DNA from: Ruania rhizosphaerae
Lineage (GTDB): Bacteria > Actinomycetota > Actinomycetes > Actinomycetales > Beutenbergiaceae
Length of the DNA: 64,000 nucleotides
Direction: 5' to 3'
NCBI RefSeq assembly: GCF_009805705.1
Contig: NZ_VSMB01000014.1
Coordinates: 42,360 to 106,359, forward strand
Positions 40,780 to 49,382 of this stretch are shown in pieces. A program made the position numbers and the translations under genes. Within the stretch, counting starts at the first letter, position 1; each line of letters begins with the position of its first letter. A model generated the notes under the pieces. It was not told the origin of the DNA. It searched no databases and worked only from the letters and a program-made list of their open reading frames with translations.

Positions 40780-43392
40780 TCAACCGCGTGCGGACCTGGC
40801 CAGCGCTGTGGCCAGGTCCGCACGCGAATTCACCCCGAGCCGGGTGAAGATGTGCCCCACGTGGGTGTCGACAGTGCGCAGGGACACCACCAGCCGCTCG
40901 GCGATCTCTCTGTTCGACAGACCGGCGCGGACAAGGGTGGCGATCTCCTGCTGGCGAGGAGTCAGGGTCACCGTGGGCAGCGGTGCGGGTACCCAGACGC
41001 CCCGGCCGATCAACCGCCCGGCGATCCGTGCGGTGAGGGTCTCATCACCTGCCGCCAGGGCTTGGGTGTGTGCCAGGAGTTCGGGGGGAATCAGACCGTC
41101 CACCCGGACCGCAGCCTGCGCCACGCCGTCCACCTGCTCAGCCGTGGGCCGGCGGTGGCGTGCGGTCGCGACGCAGCCCAGGTGCCGGGCCAACAGCACG
41201 CCGAGCCACAGCTCCTCGCGGGCACACTCCTCGGCCACTGCCGCACACCGGGAGTCGATGTCTGGCTCCTCCAGTGCCACCGCAACAGCCAGGACGCGCA
41301 CCTCGTTGTCGCTGGACACTGCCCGGGAGCCGCGAGGAGCGATCCGATCGTAGGACTGCCGTGCGCGGGCAGCACCGTCGAGATCACCCAGCGCGGCGAG
41401 GCAGTAGGCGAGCCCGGCCCACGCTGTCCCCGCGAACCCCGTGGGGTCGCGGAGTGCGAACCCCGACAAGGCCCCGCGGTAGTGATCGGCCGCCGCGGAC
41501 CACTCACCCCGTGCTGCGTGGAACCGTCCTGAGCCCAGTTGGGTGACGGCGTCGTCGTATCGTGCCCACCGGTCCTCCGTGTGAGGCGGGTGCGTGGCTC
41601 GCTCGGGGTCGCCGAGCCAGATCGCTGCCATGAAGCGCGCGGCGACGATCTCGGAGAGAAGCCAGGGCCAGTCGACGGCCTCATGCCAGGAGGACAGCGC
41701 GCCGTCGGCGATCGCGATCGCCTCCTCGCCCCGCCCTGACTGACCGAGGCCAAGGACCAGGGAACCGATGACACTCAGGCGCAGCTCCGGGTCCGCGCAG
41801 TCACGTGCGAACCGTTCCAGCAGCGGCAGGCCCTCGGCAAACCGGCCGGCGTAGGCGAGCCGGATCATCCGGTCTGCCGCCTGCGCCTCGTGCAGGCCGG
41901 AGTCAGCCAGCGGCCCGCTCGCCGTTGCCGTCACCGTAGCCAGCGCCTCATCGGCGTCATCGTCGCTGAACTGCTGCAAGTCGGCGCGCAGTTGGGCGTA
42001 GCGCCAGCACAGCCGGTGCTGGCTCGTCGCCAGATGCGGGAGTACCCGGTCCAGGTCCGCTCGCGCCGAGGCGTCCGCCCCGGCGAACCTCGCGGCCTCC
42101 GCCCGCACCAGGAGCAGGTCGATGGCGCGGGCGTCGGCCGGTTCGAGCAGATCCAGGGCGGCGTCGCTGAGCCGTCGTACCAGCGGAAGGTCGGCCACGG
42201 TGGCCGCTGCGTGCACGGCGGCCACCAGATCCTCCGCTGCGGGCCGCACCTCGCAGGTCAGGGCCCAGTCGACCATGGAGAACAGCGCCGCCGGGTGGGA
42301 CCTTTCGGACCGCGTCGCCGTTCCTCTGGCGCCCAGCCGATGGAAGAGTTCCCGACGGCGTCCAGGCAGGAGCGTAGCCCGGCTCACCTCAGCGTGGAGG
42401 GGGTGAGCGAGGCGGGCTCGGGGGACGCCGTCGTGGTGGTGGGATTCGGTCACGACGAGACCGCGCTGGACGCTGCGCTGGAGCGTGCCGTCCGAAACGG
42501 AGCCGTGCAGGCGGTGGATGGCGGTGGGGCCCGCCAGCGCGAGCAGATCGATGAGATCGCGTTCGTCCTCGGCCAGGCCCGTCAGTTCGGCTGCGATCAG
42601 GTCGGTGAGACGGTCGCCCACCACAGAGTGGTCACGCCAGATCCAGGCCCCATCCACCCGCACCAGGACGTTCGCCTCCCACAGCGAACGCACCAGCTCG
42701 CGCAGGTAGAGCGGATTGCCACCGGTCAGGTGCCACGCGTCGCGCGAGGTCTGCCGGGCCACAGGTCCGGCCAGGGCGGCCGTGAGGAGTTCCTCCACCT
42801 CGGCCGGATCGAGGGCACTCACGTCGATCCGCTCGATCCGGTCTCGACGGAGCAGACTTTGCAGCGGTGCCGGAGGTCCGGGCTGACGTCGGCACGTGCT
42901 CACCAACTGGGCCGTTCCTGCGTGCACGAGTTCGGCGAGCACCACGGCGGTCGCTTCGTCCACCAGATGCACATCGTCGACGACCAGCGTGGGGACGGGC
43001 TCCACCTGCGAGAGCGAGTCCGTGCATGCCTCGACGAGGCGGCCGATGGCGTCCGGTCCTGGGACATCGGAGGAACCGATGAGCGGTTCGAGGACGGTCC
43101 ACGGGGTGGCGATCATCGCCGCCGGTGTACGCAACCAGATCGTCGTGGAGTCCCCGGTCTTCGTGCGTGCCGCGGGCTCTGTGCGGGACCCGGATGTGTT
43201 GCGTGATTCAGCGGCGGTGATCTCGTTCGCCATCAGTGACGTCTTGCCCACTCCCGGATCGCCGATCAGCATCACGCTGGTCCCCTCCGCGAGAGTGCTG
43301 CGCAGCGGCTCTCGGATGGCCGGGCGCCTCAACTCCGGCCAGGGTGCTGGGAGAGTTCCGGCCGCTGGGGCGGGAAGGTGACGAGACGGCAC
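40780..43392 (-). CDS. Large LuxR-family ATPase regulator (MalT/LAL-like)
   Basis: An 870-residue STAND-type regulator. The N-terminal NTPase has Walker A GDPGVGKTSL (44-53) and Walker B-like VPTLVVDDVHLVDEATAVV. A long helical, TPR-like middle follows (about 350-780). The C-terminal LuxR HTH is LTPRQQEIATLVRAGLSNRE then IAERLVVSLRTVDTHVGHIF. It probably oligomerises with ATP on ligand binding and activates genes. It is convergent with the LAxTG protein gene (10 bp apart), so that gene is not an obvious target by promoter position. GTG 43392 is chosen because TAGCGT (43399-43404, minus strand) precedes it by 6 nt. Confidence 0.88.
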   Translation of the reverse strand: MPSRHLPAPAAGTLPAPWPELRRPAIREPLRSTLAEGTSVMLIGDPGVGKTSLMANEITAAESRNTSGSRTEPAARTKTGDSTTIWLRTPAAMIATPWTVLEPLIGSSDVPGPDAIGRLVEACTDSLSQVEPVPTLVVDDVHLVDEATAVVLAELVHAGTAQLVSTCRRQPGPPAPLQSLLRRDRIERIDVSALDPAEVEELLTAALAGPVARQTSRDAWHLTGGNPLYLRELVRSLWEANVLVRVDGAWIWRDHSVVGDRLTDLIAAELTGLAEDERDLIDLLALAGPTAIHRLHGSVSDGTLQRSVQRGLVVTESHHHDGVPRARLAHPLHAEVSRATLLPGRRRELFHRLGARGTATRSERSHPAALFSMVDWALTCEVRPAAEDLVAAVHAAATVADLPLVRRLSDAALDLLEPADARAIDLLLVRAEAARFAGADASARADLDRVLPHLATSQHRLCWRYAQLRADLQQFSDDDADEALATVTATASGPLADSGLHEAQAADRMIRLAYAGRFAEGLPLLERFARDCADPELRLSVIGSLVLGLGQSGRGEEAIAIADGALSSWHEAVDWPWLLSEIVAARFMAAIWLGDPERATHPPHTEDRWARYDDAVTQLGSGRFHAARGEWSAAADHYRGALSGFALRDPTGFAGTAWAGLAYCLAALGDLDGAARARQSYDRIAPRGSRAVSSDNEVRVLAVAVALEEPDIDSRCAAVAEECAREELWLGVLLARHLGCVATARHRRPTAEQVDGVAQAAVRVDGLIPPELLAHTQALAAGDETLTARIAGRLIGRGVWVPAPLPTVTLTPRQQEIATLVRAGLSNREIAERLVVSLRTVDTHVGHIFTRLGVNSRADLATALARSARG

Positions 43393-43398
43393 CAACTC

Positions 43399-43404
43399 AC
43401 GCTA
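43399..43404 (-). promoter_or_regulatory. -10 box of the LuxR-type regulator
   Basis: TAGCGT on the minus strand, 6 nt before GTG 43392. It suggests a leaderless mRNA. Confidence 0.45.
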
Positions 43405-43675
43405 CCGCGAGGAACTGGCCGACCGTGCAGCGTGTGGCGAGCGGTGCGGTTCGGCGTGTACCCGGCTTCGCCGCGGCGGACTCTCGACGGGTTGCGGCCG
43501 GTCTGCACGGTCGACGGCAGTCCGCGCCAGAGGTCCGAGCAACTGTGGCTGGTGTGACGTGTGGGACGAAACGGACGTAAGTGTGGCTTCGGATGGCCCA
43601 GATCGGCGGAAACACGCCGAGAAACGCCGCAGAAATGCTCGCTCGCGGGGCACGTCGTCGTAGTGTGACGACAGC

Positions 43676-43693
43676 GCTCCCCGATCGGGGAGC
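43676..43693. promoter_or_regulatory. Perfect 18-bp palindrome in the HU leader
   Basis: GCTCCCCGATCGGGGAGC is self-complementary and ends 24 bp before the HU start, just upstream of the ribosome site. It could be a protein-binding operator or fold in the mRNA leader. HU genes are often growth-phase controlled, so a regulatory role is plausible but unproven. Confidence 0.65.
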
Positions 43694-43717
43694 GGTCTCG
43701 AACGAAGGGAAATCTCC

Positions 43718-43999
43718 GTGTCCGTCAACCGCACTGAGCTCGTTGCCGCCATCGCCGAGAAGGCTGGACTGACCAAGACCGACGCCGATGCCGCTCTGGG
43801 CGCGCTGCAGGAGGTCCTGGTGGAGTCCCTGGGTAAGGGTGAGGCTGTCAAGGTGACCGGCCTGCTGTCCGTGGAGCGCGTCGAGCGCGCCGCGCGCACC
43901 GGCCGCAACCCCCGCACCGGCGAGGAGATCCAGATCCCCGCCGGCTACGGCGTCAAGGTTTCCGCTGGCTCCGCCCTGAAGAAGGCCGTCGCCAAGTGA
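43718..43999 (+). CDS. hup: HU-family nucleoid protein
   Basis: A 93-residue DNA-bending protein: VSVNRTELVAAIAEKAGLTK, FxR-like ARTGRNPRTGEEIQIPAGYG (the DNA-clasping arm with a conserved Pro) and SAGSALKKAVAK. It is the short form, without the Lys/Ala-rich C-terminal tail of many actinobacterial HupB proteins. It compacts the nucleoid as a dimer. GTG start after GAAGGGA. A hairpin terminator follows at 44027. Confidence 0.95.
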   Translation: MSVNRTELVAAIAEKAGLTKTDADAALGALQEVLVESLGKGEAVKVTGLLSVERVERAARTGRNPRTGEEIQIPAGYGVKVSAGSALKKAVAK

Positions 44000-44026
44000 T
44001 CTCCGGCGGCCGCTGAGGGCCGCCAC

Positions 44027-44066
44027 TGACGAAGGGGCGTGGGAGTGATCCCGCGCCCCTTCGTCA
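44027..44066. terminator. HU gene terminator hairpin
   Basis: An 18-bp stem (44027-44044 with 44049-44066, one G-U pair) closed by a GTGA tetraloop, 28 bp after the HU stop. No U-tract. Confidence 0.85.
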
Positions 44067-44240
44067 TGTCGGCGTGCCACGGGGCGAAGGTGTTGTTCAC
44101 GACGGCGGAGCCACGGGTTGCCGAGATCAGGTCACCTCGACGCATGCCTTCCGTACGGTCGCCCTGGTGGTCGGCCATGTCCTGCGGGCGAGGATGGCAC
44201 GTGCTGAGGGCGGTACGTAGCGAGCTCTGCCTATCGCTGC

Positions 44241-45197
44241 CTATTCCCGCCCTCGCTTCGCCTGCCGCTCGCGTGCGCGCCCCACAGCCTCCTGTTCTCG
44301 CTTGACCGCCTCGCGGAGCTTCTTCTCCGCCTCGCGAACGGCCTTCTGAGCCTCGCGGCGGGCACTGCGAGCGGCACGCACCCGTGGATCTTTCGGGAAG
44401 GCATCAGTGTCCGCGTCGTCCGAGGGGGTGGGGACCGAGGCCGGGGCGCCCTCGGAGCGAGCCTGCACATACTGCTCAACTCCGTCGAGGATGCGTTTCA
44501 GTCCGAAGGCGAACGGATCGGCGTCAGCGGTGTAGACGCCCGCATCGATCGCCTGCCGGAGTGCTGGGAACTGCTCCGGCGTGACGAGCGTGGCGACGAT
44601 GTGCGCCACTTGACGGTCGAGATCCTCGGGGGAGACCCCTTCGGCGCGGGCGCGCTCGTCGTATCCGCGCTCCACGTGAGCGGTCCATCGGGCATGCCCG
44701 GTCATCATCAGCAGCACGGCGATCCGTTCGAGCGGCTCGAGTGGTGTGTCTTCAAGAATTCCGAGAGCGGCGTCCATCCAGGCCAGGTTCGCCGGAGTGC
44801 TCGGGATCCCATCGATGGGGAGGTCCAGCATCCATGGGTGCGCGGCGTAGACCGCCAGGGTTTCCCGGTACCACTGGATCATCCCTTCCCGCCACGTGGG
44901 TGCCTCGGTGATGGTCAGCGGCGGGATACCGAGTGCGGCCTCGCCCATCAGGAGCAGCAGGTCGTCCTTGCGTGTGACATACCGGTACAACGACATGGTC
45001 GTGAAACCGAGGCGCCCCGCCACCGCGGCCATCGAGACGGAGCCGAGGCCGTCGGCGTCGGCGATCTCGACGGCGACGTCGACGATCCGTTCCAGGCTCA
45101 GCTCCCGCTTGGGTCCGCGCTGCTGCGGGTGGGCGGCCACGCCCCACGCGAGCGCGATACCGCGAGGGAGCTCGATCTCGTCCGGTTCGATGTTCAT
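44241..45197 (-). CDS. TetR-family repressor of the adjacent ABC exporter
   Basis: A 318-residue regulator. HTH region about 32-78: LERIVDVAVEIADADGLGSV, then AAVAGRLGFTTMSLYRYVTR. The C-terminal domain resembles TetR_C of drug-exporter repressors (WREGMIQWYRETLAVYAAHP). The last 50 residues are a highly charged Arg/Glu/Ala helix (REAQKAVREAEKKLREAVKR), an unusual extension. It is divergent from a daunorubicin-type exporter. ATG 45197 follows TAGGCT (45204-45209, minus strand) by 6 nt, so it is probably leaderless. The TGTATn5ATACA-type sites beside it suggest autoregulation. Confidence 0.88.
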   Translation of the reverse strand: MNIEPDEIELPRGIALAWGVAAHPQQRGPKRELSLERIVDVAVEIADADGLGSVSMAAVAGRLGFTTMSLYRYVTRKDDLLLLMGEAALGIPPLTITEAPTWREGMIQWYRETLAVYAAHPWMLDLPIDGIPSTPANLAWMDAALGILEDTPLEPLERIAVLLMMTGHARWTAHVERGYDERARAEGVSPEDLDRQVAHIVATLVTPEQFPALRQAIDAGVYTADADPFAFGLKRILDGVEQYVQARSEGAPASVPTPSDDADTDAFPKDPRVRAARSARREAQKAVREAEKKLREAVKREQEAVGRARERQAKRGRE

Positions 45198-45203
45198 CGC
45201 CTC

Positions 45204-45209
45204 AGCCTA
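45204..45209 (-). promoter_or_regulatory. -10 box of the TetR-type gene
   Basis: TAGGCT on the minus strand, 6 nt before ATG 45197. Confidence 0.5.
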
Positions 45210-45215
45210 ATTCTG

Positions 45216-45252
45216 TGTATGTCATAGACAATTTGAGTGTATCTCGCATACA
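45216..45252. promoter_or_regulatory. Two TetR operator-like dyads
   Basis: TGTAT-CTCGC-ATACA (45238-45252) is a perfect dyad. TGTAT-GTCAT-AGACA (45216-45230) is a near copy with the same 5-bp spacer. They are 22 bp apart, about two helical turns, so two dimers could bind the same face. They lie between the divergent TetR and exporter genes in an AT-rich promoter stretch. Confidence 0.7.
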
Positions 45253-45284
45253 GTTTATGGCGTACACGATACTGAGGAGGAGTG

Positions 45285-46220
45285 ATGGACAACGCCATCG
45301 ACGTGCGCGGCTTGCGCAAGTCGTTCGGCCGGGCCGAGGTGCTCGCAGGGGTGGACCTGACGGTGCGCCGCGGGAGCGTGCACGCGCTGCTCGGATCCAA
45401 CGGTGCCGGCAAGACCACACTCGTGACGATCCTGGCGACGCTGTTGCGGCCCGACGCAGGGACCGCGAGCATCGCTTGTGCCGACCTCACTAGCGATCCG
45501 GTTGCCGTCCGCCGGAGGATCGCGCTCACCGGGCAGTCGGCCGCCGTGGACGAGGTGCTCACCGCGGAGGAGAACCTGCGGATGATGGCGGGCCTGCGCG
45601 GGCTTCGAGGCGGGGCAGCTCGCCGGCGCTCACGGGAGCTGATCGAGCGATTCGGCCTGACTGACGCGGCCGATCGGCGCGTCAAGACCTACTCCGGCGG
45701 GATGCGACGCCGGCTCGACCTGGCCCTGAGCCTCGTGGTGGCCGTGCCCGTGGTGTTCCTGGACGAACCGACCACCGGCCTCGATCCGCGCAGCCGACGC
45801 GAACTCTGGGACGTCATCCGCAGTCTCCGCCAGGACGGCACCACCGTATTACTGACCACGCAATACCTGGAAGAGGCCGACGAGCTGGCCGACATGGTCT
45901 CGATCCTGCGTGACGGGCGGATCGTCGCCGAGGGCTCACCGGCCGAGCTCAAGCGCACGGTCGGCGAGGACGTGGTGGAGGTGAGAGACGCCGTCGGGAA
46001 GGTGCTCCACGGCGAGCCTACGGACGGTACCTCTGCCGGCCTGCGCCGGGCGCTCGATGCGATTGACGCGCATGGCCTCACCGGTGAGGTGGTGGTGCGC
46101 CGGCCCAGCCTGGACGACGTGTTCTTCGCCCTGACCAGCCATACCCAGAGCTACGGAACGACCGAGAACCCCGACGACCACGCAGGCAGCCTCGCCGGCG
46201 CAGGAAGGATCCCGTCATGA
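45285..46220 (+). CDS. Daunorubicin-type ABC export ATPase
   Basis: A 311-residue DrrA-like ATPase: Walker A GSNGAGKTTLVTILATLL, Q-loop TGQSAAVDEVLTAEENLRMM, signature YSGGMRRRLDLALSLVV, Walker B PVVFLDEPTTGLDP, TTQYLEEADELADMVSILRD, and the DrrA-type C-terminal domain ending LDDVFFALTSH. It exports hydrophobic drugs with the permease encoded next. ATG 45285 is preceded by GAGGAGG; GTG 45282 is an alternative. It overlaps the permease gene by 4 bases. Confidence 0.9.
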   Translation: MDNAIDVRGLRKSFGRAEVLAGVDLTVRRGSVHALLGSNGAGKTTLVTILATLLRPDAGTASIACADLTSDPVAVRRRIALTGQSAAVDEVLTAEENLRMMAGLRGLRGGAARRRSRELIERFGLTDAADRRVKTYSGGMRRRLDLALSLVVAVPVVFLDEPTTGLDPRSRRELWDVIRSLRQDGTTVLLTTQYLEEADELADMVSILRDGRIVAEGSPAELKRTVGEDVVEVRDAVGKVLHGEPTDGTSAGLRRALDAIDAHGLTGEVVVRRPSLDDVFFALTSHTQSYGTTENPDDHAGSLAGAGRIPS

Positions 46221-47017
46221 GCGCACCTGTTCACGCCGCGGCGCCAGCCGCAGCACGACTGCGGCCCGGTGCCGTCGACGCCGTCTTCATCGCTCGTAGC
46301 CTGCGCCACAGCGTGCGCAACGTCGACGCCATGCTGATGGCGATCCTGCTGCCGGTGATGCTCATGCTGCTGTTCGTCTACGTCTTCGGCGGCGCGATCG
46401 ACCCGGGCGGGGACTACGTGAACTACGTGGTGCCAGGCATCATCCTGCTGTGTGCCGGGTTCGGTGCCTCCTCCACCGCCATCGACGTGGCCGGTGACAA
46501 GGCATCCGGGATCATGGACCGGTTCCGCACCCTGCCGATCCGCAGCTGGGCGGTCGTGACCGGGCACGTGGTGGCGAGCCTGGCCCGCAACCTCGTCGCG
46601 ACGATGGTGGTGCTCGGCGTGGCGCTCGCCATCGGATTCCGGCCCACGGCAGGTGCGGGCGAGTGGGTGCTCGCCATCGTCGCGGTCGCGGTCTACATCC
46701 TCGCGATCACCTACCTTTTCGCAGCGATCGGGCTCGCGACGGGCAGCCCGGAGGCAGCGAACGGGTACGGCTTCGTGCTGCTGTTCCTGCCCTACCTCTC
46801 CACGGCGTTCGTCGGCGCCGAGACCCTCCCGTCGTGGCTGCGTGGATTCGCCGAGCACCAGCCGATCACCCCGGTGATCGAGACCGTGCGCAGCCTCCTG
46901 ATGGGCACGCCCGCCGGAACCGCGCCGTTGCTCGCCCTCGCCTGGATGGTGGCGATCCTCACGACGGCGGTGGTGTGGTCGGCGATCGTCTTCGCCCGGC
47001 AGGGTGGCCGGCGATGA
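46217..47017 (+). CDS. Daunorubicin-type ABC-2 permease
   Basis: A 266-residue DrrB-like membrane protein with six helices. It has LMAILLPVMLMLLFVYVFGG, YVVPGIILLCAGFGASSTAI, the conserved coupling segment DKASGIMDRFRTLPIRSWAV, and a late EHQPITPVIETVRSLL motif. It forms the exporter with the ATPase encoded upstream. It lies in the TetR-controlled operon. Confidence 0.9.
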   Translation: MSAPVHAAAPAAARLRPGAVDAVFIARSLRHSVRNVDAMLMAILLPVMLMLLFVYVFGGAIDPGGDYVNYVVPGIILLCAGFGASSTAIDVAGDKASGIMDRFRTLPIRSWAVVTGHVVASLARNLVATMVVLGVALAIGFRPTAGAGEWVLAIVAVAVYILAITYLFAAIGLATGSPEAANGYGFVLLFLPYLSTAFVGAETLPSWLRGFAEHQPITPVIETVRSLLMGTPAGTAPLLALAWMVAILTTAVVWSAIVFARQGGRR

Positions 47018-47057
47018 GCGAGGTGCCCCTTGGGGCGCGGGACGCCGTCAGGCTTCG

Positions 47058-47063
47058 TACAAT
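47058..47063 (+). promoter_or_regulatory. -10 box of a leaderless DUF3039 transcript
   Basis: TACAAT, close to the TATAAT consensus, ends 6 nt before ATG 47070. Confidence 0.6.
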
Positions 47064-47069
47064 GGAGCC

Positions 47070-47417
47070 ATGAGTCAGCCCACCGGACCGCAGGGACCCC
47101 AGGAGACCGAACGCCTGTCCTCGGGGCCGGGCACTGATGTGCTGGAGCGCGAGGAGACTCGCGAAGAGGCCTCGCCCGGCGATGCCGAGCGGTATGCGCA
47201 CTACGTGAAGAAGGAGAAGATCACGGCGGCCGCCGTCTCCGGTGGCCCGGTCGTGGCGCTCTGCGGCAAGGTCTGGAGCCCGAACCGGGATCCGAAGAAG
47301 TTCCCGATCTGCCCCGCCTGCAAGGAGATCTACGAGGGCATCACCGGAGGCGGTGGCGACGGTGAGGACTCCTCCGGCGGACGTCGCGGCTTCTTCGGCT
47401 TCGGCTCCAAGAAGTGA
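47070..47417 (+). CDS. DUF3039 protein
   Basis: A 115-residue actinobacterial protein. The conserved core is DAERYAHYVKKEKITAAAVS, then VVALCGKVWSPNRDPKKFPI and CPACKEIYEGI. Three Cys (ALCG, CPAC) suggest a metal site. The N-terminus is Pro/Glu-rich and the C-terminus Gly/Phe-rich. Its function is unknown. It overlaps the helicase gene by 4 bases (GTGA), so the two are coupled, an arrangement I recall as widespread in this phylum; a joint role in nucleic-acid metabolism is plausible. Confidence 0.88.
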   Translation: MSQPTGPQGPQETERLSSGPGTDVLEREETREEASPGDAERYAHYVKKEKITAAAVSGGPVVALCGKVWSPNRDPKKFPICPACKEIYEGITGGGGDGEDSSGGRRGFFGFGSKK

Positions 47418-49249
47418 CCGGGCCGAGTTCCTCGGCCATCACTGCGAACACCACGACCTCTCCAGCCGGATCAACAGGTTCGGCAGGGTCCACCAGTGCG
47501 GCCTCCAACCTTCCACCCGCCTACCCCGCACGAGCACCGTGGGGCACGGCCTCCCGGTTGCGCGCCTGGCAGGCGGCTGCGCTGGAGTCCTATCTGGAGC
47601 GCAACCCGCGCGACTTCCTCGCCGTGGCGACCCCAGGTGCCGGGAAGACGACCTTCGCACTGCGCGTGGCCACCGAGCTGCTGGAACAGCGGGTCGTGCA
47701 GCGGGTGACGGTCGTCGCGCCGACCGAGCACCTGAAGACCCAATGGGCCGACGCGGCCGGGCGGGTCGGGATCCGTATCGACCCGAACTTCCGTAACGCC
47801 CAGGGGCGTCACGGCTCTGCCTACGACGGCGTCGCTCTCACCTATGCCCAGGTCGCCGCCAACCCCCACCTGCACCGTGCCCGTACCGACGCCGCACGCA
47901 CGCTGGTGATCCTGGACGAGGTGCATCACGCCGGTGACGCACTCTCCTGGGGAGACGCCATCCGGGAGGCGTTCGACTCCGCGACCCGGAGGCTGTCCCT
48001 CACCGGCACGCCGTTCCGCTCGGACACCTCACCGATCCCGTTCATCACCTACGAACCCGACGCCGACGGAATCCGCCGCTCCCGGGCCGACCACACCTAC
48101 GGGTACGGCGACGCACTGGCCGACCACGTCGTGCGTCCAGTGATCTTCCTGTCCTACTCCGGGCAGATGCGCTGGCGCACGAAGGCTGGGGACGAAGTGA
48201 GCGCGCGGCTGGGTGAGCCGCTAACCAAGGACCTGATCGGACAGGCCTGGCGCACGGCCCTGGACCCGGAGGGGGAGTGGATTCCCTCCGTACTCATGGC
48301 GGCCGACCGACGCCTGACCGAGGTACGCAGGCATGTGCCCGACGCCGGGGGCCTGGTCATCGCGACCGACCAGACCAAAGCGCGTGCCTATGCCGCGCAC
48401 CTGCAGCGGATCACCGGTTCGGCTCCCGTCGTCGTGCTCTCGGACGACTCCGACGCCTCTCGCCGGATCGAAGAGTACGCCCAGGGTGACCAGCGGTGGA
48501 TGGTCGCGGTGCGGATGGTCTCCGAGGGAGTCGATGTGCCGCGTCTGGCCGTGGGTGTGTATGCGACATCCACCGCTACCCCGTTGTTCTTCGCCCAGGC
48601 GGTCGGACGTTTCGTCCGGGCGCGTAAGCGTGGTGAGACCGCGTCGATTTTCCTGCCGTCCGTGCCGATCCTGCTCGCACTGGCGAACGAGATGGAGACC
48701 GAGCGCGATCACGCCCTGGATCGCAAGAGCGTCGGGGATGAGGCGGTCGAGATCTTCGCCGCCGAGGACGCGGAGCTCGCTGCGGCGAACAAGGAGGAGA
48801 AGGCGTCCGATGACCTCATGCTCCCCGGCTTCGAGGCGCTCGAGGCGCAGGCCTCTTTCGACAAGGTGCTCTTCGACGGCGGCGAGTTCGGCATGGGTGC
48901 CGAGCTGGGATCGGAGGAGGAACAGGATTTCCTCGGTATTCCCGGGCTGCTGGATGCCGACCAGGTGACCACCCTGCTGCGCTCGCGACAGGCGGACCAC
49001 GTGGCCGCACGCCGTCAGAAGGGTGCAGCCGAACCTGCGCCGGTGGACGACCATCGGGTCGTGGCTGAACTGCGCAAGGAGCTCAACCAGCTGGTCAAGG
49101 CGTGGGCCCGGCGCAGTGGCACCCCGCACGGGGTGGTGCATACCCGCCTGCGCGAGCACTCCGGCGGAGGAGACGTGGCGACGGCGTCCGCGGAGCACCT
49201 GCGCACCCGTATCGCCAAGGTCCGGCGCTGGTTCGTCGGTCAGTCCTGA
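47414..49249 (+). CDS. SF2 DEAD/DEAH-box helicase
   Basis: A 611-residue helicase starting at GTG. A Ser/Thr/Ala-rich leader is followed by LRAWQAAALESYLERNPRDF, motif I ATPGAGKTTFALRVA, motif Ia VVAPTEHLKTQW, motif II LDEVHHAG (DEVH), motif III SLTGTPFRSD, and motif VI-like FFAQAVGRFVRARKRGE. The C-terminal 180 residues are charged and include a long helical region. It belongs to the XPB/RAD25-like restriction-helicase group common in actinobacteria. It unwinds or translocates on DNA or RNA; its substrate is unknown. It is translationally coupled to DUF3039. Confidence 0.88.
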   Translation: MTGPSSSAITANTTTSPAGSTGSAGSTSAASNLPPAYPARAPWGTASRLRAWQAAALESYLERNPRDFLAVATPGAGKTTFALRVATELLEQRVVQRVTVVAPTEHLKTQWADAAGRVGIRIDPNFRNAQGRHGSAYDGVALTYAQVAANPHLHRARTDAARTLVILDEVHHAGDALSWGDAIREAFDSATRRLSLTGTPFRSDTSPIPFITYEPDADGIRRSRADHTYGYGDALADHVVRPVIFLSYSGQMRWRTKAGDEVSARLGEPLTKDLIGQAWRTALDPEGEWIPSVLMAADRRLTEVRRHVPDAGGLVIATDQTKARAYAAHLQRITGSAPVVVLSDDSDASRRIEEYAQGDQRWMVAVRMVSEGVDVPRLAVGVYATSTATPLFFAQAVGRFVRARKRGETASIFLPSVPILLALANEMETERDHALDRKSVGDEAVEIFAAEDAELAAANKEEKASDDLMLPGFEALEAQASFDKVLFDGGEFGMGAELGSEEEQDFLGIPGLLDADQVTTLLRSRQADHVAARRQKGAAEPAPVDDHRVVAELRKELNQLVKAWARRSGTPHGVVHTRLREHSGGGDVATASAEHLRTRIAKVRRWFVGQS

Positions 49250-49382
49250 CGGCGCCGCGTTCACGGACGTGAGACGAGCGGGCGAGTTCGCGCTGTGGAG
49301 AGGGGGCTGAAACTCAGGGTCAACTCGCCTCAGGGGTCGATTATTCGGCCCCGGAGCGAGGCGGGTCGACCTTGGGTGTCTC

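Larger units (their letters stand above)
43393..43717. other. 325-bp divergent region between LuxR and HU genes
   Basis: It holds the putative -10 box of the LuxR-type gene (43399-43404) and the leader of the HU gene with a perfect palindrome (43676-43693) and a GAAGGGA ribosome site. The middle (about 43410-43620) shows nothing else I recognise. Confidence 0.5.
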
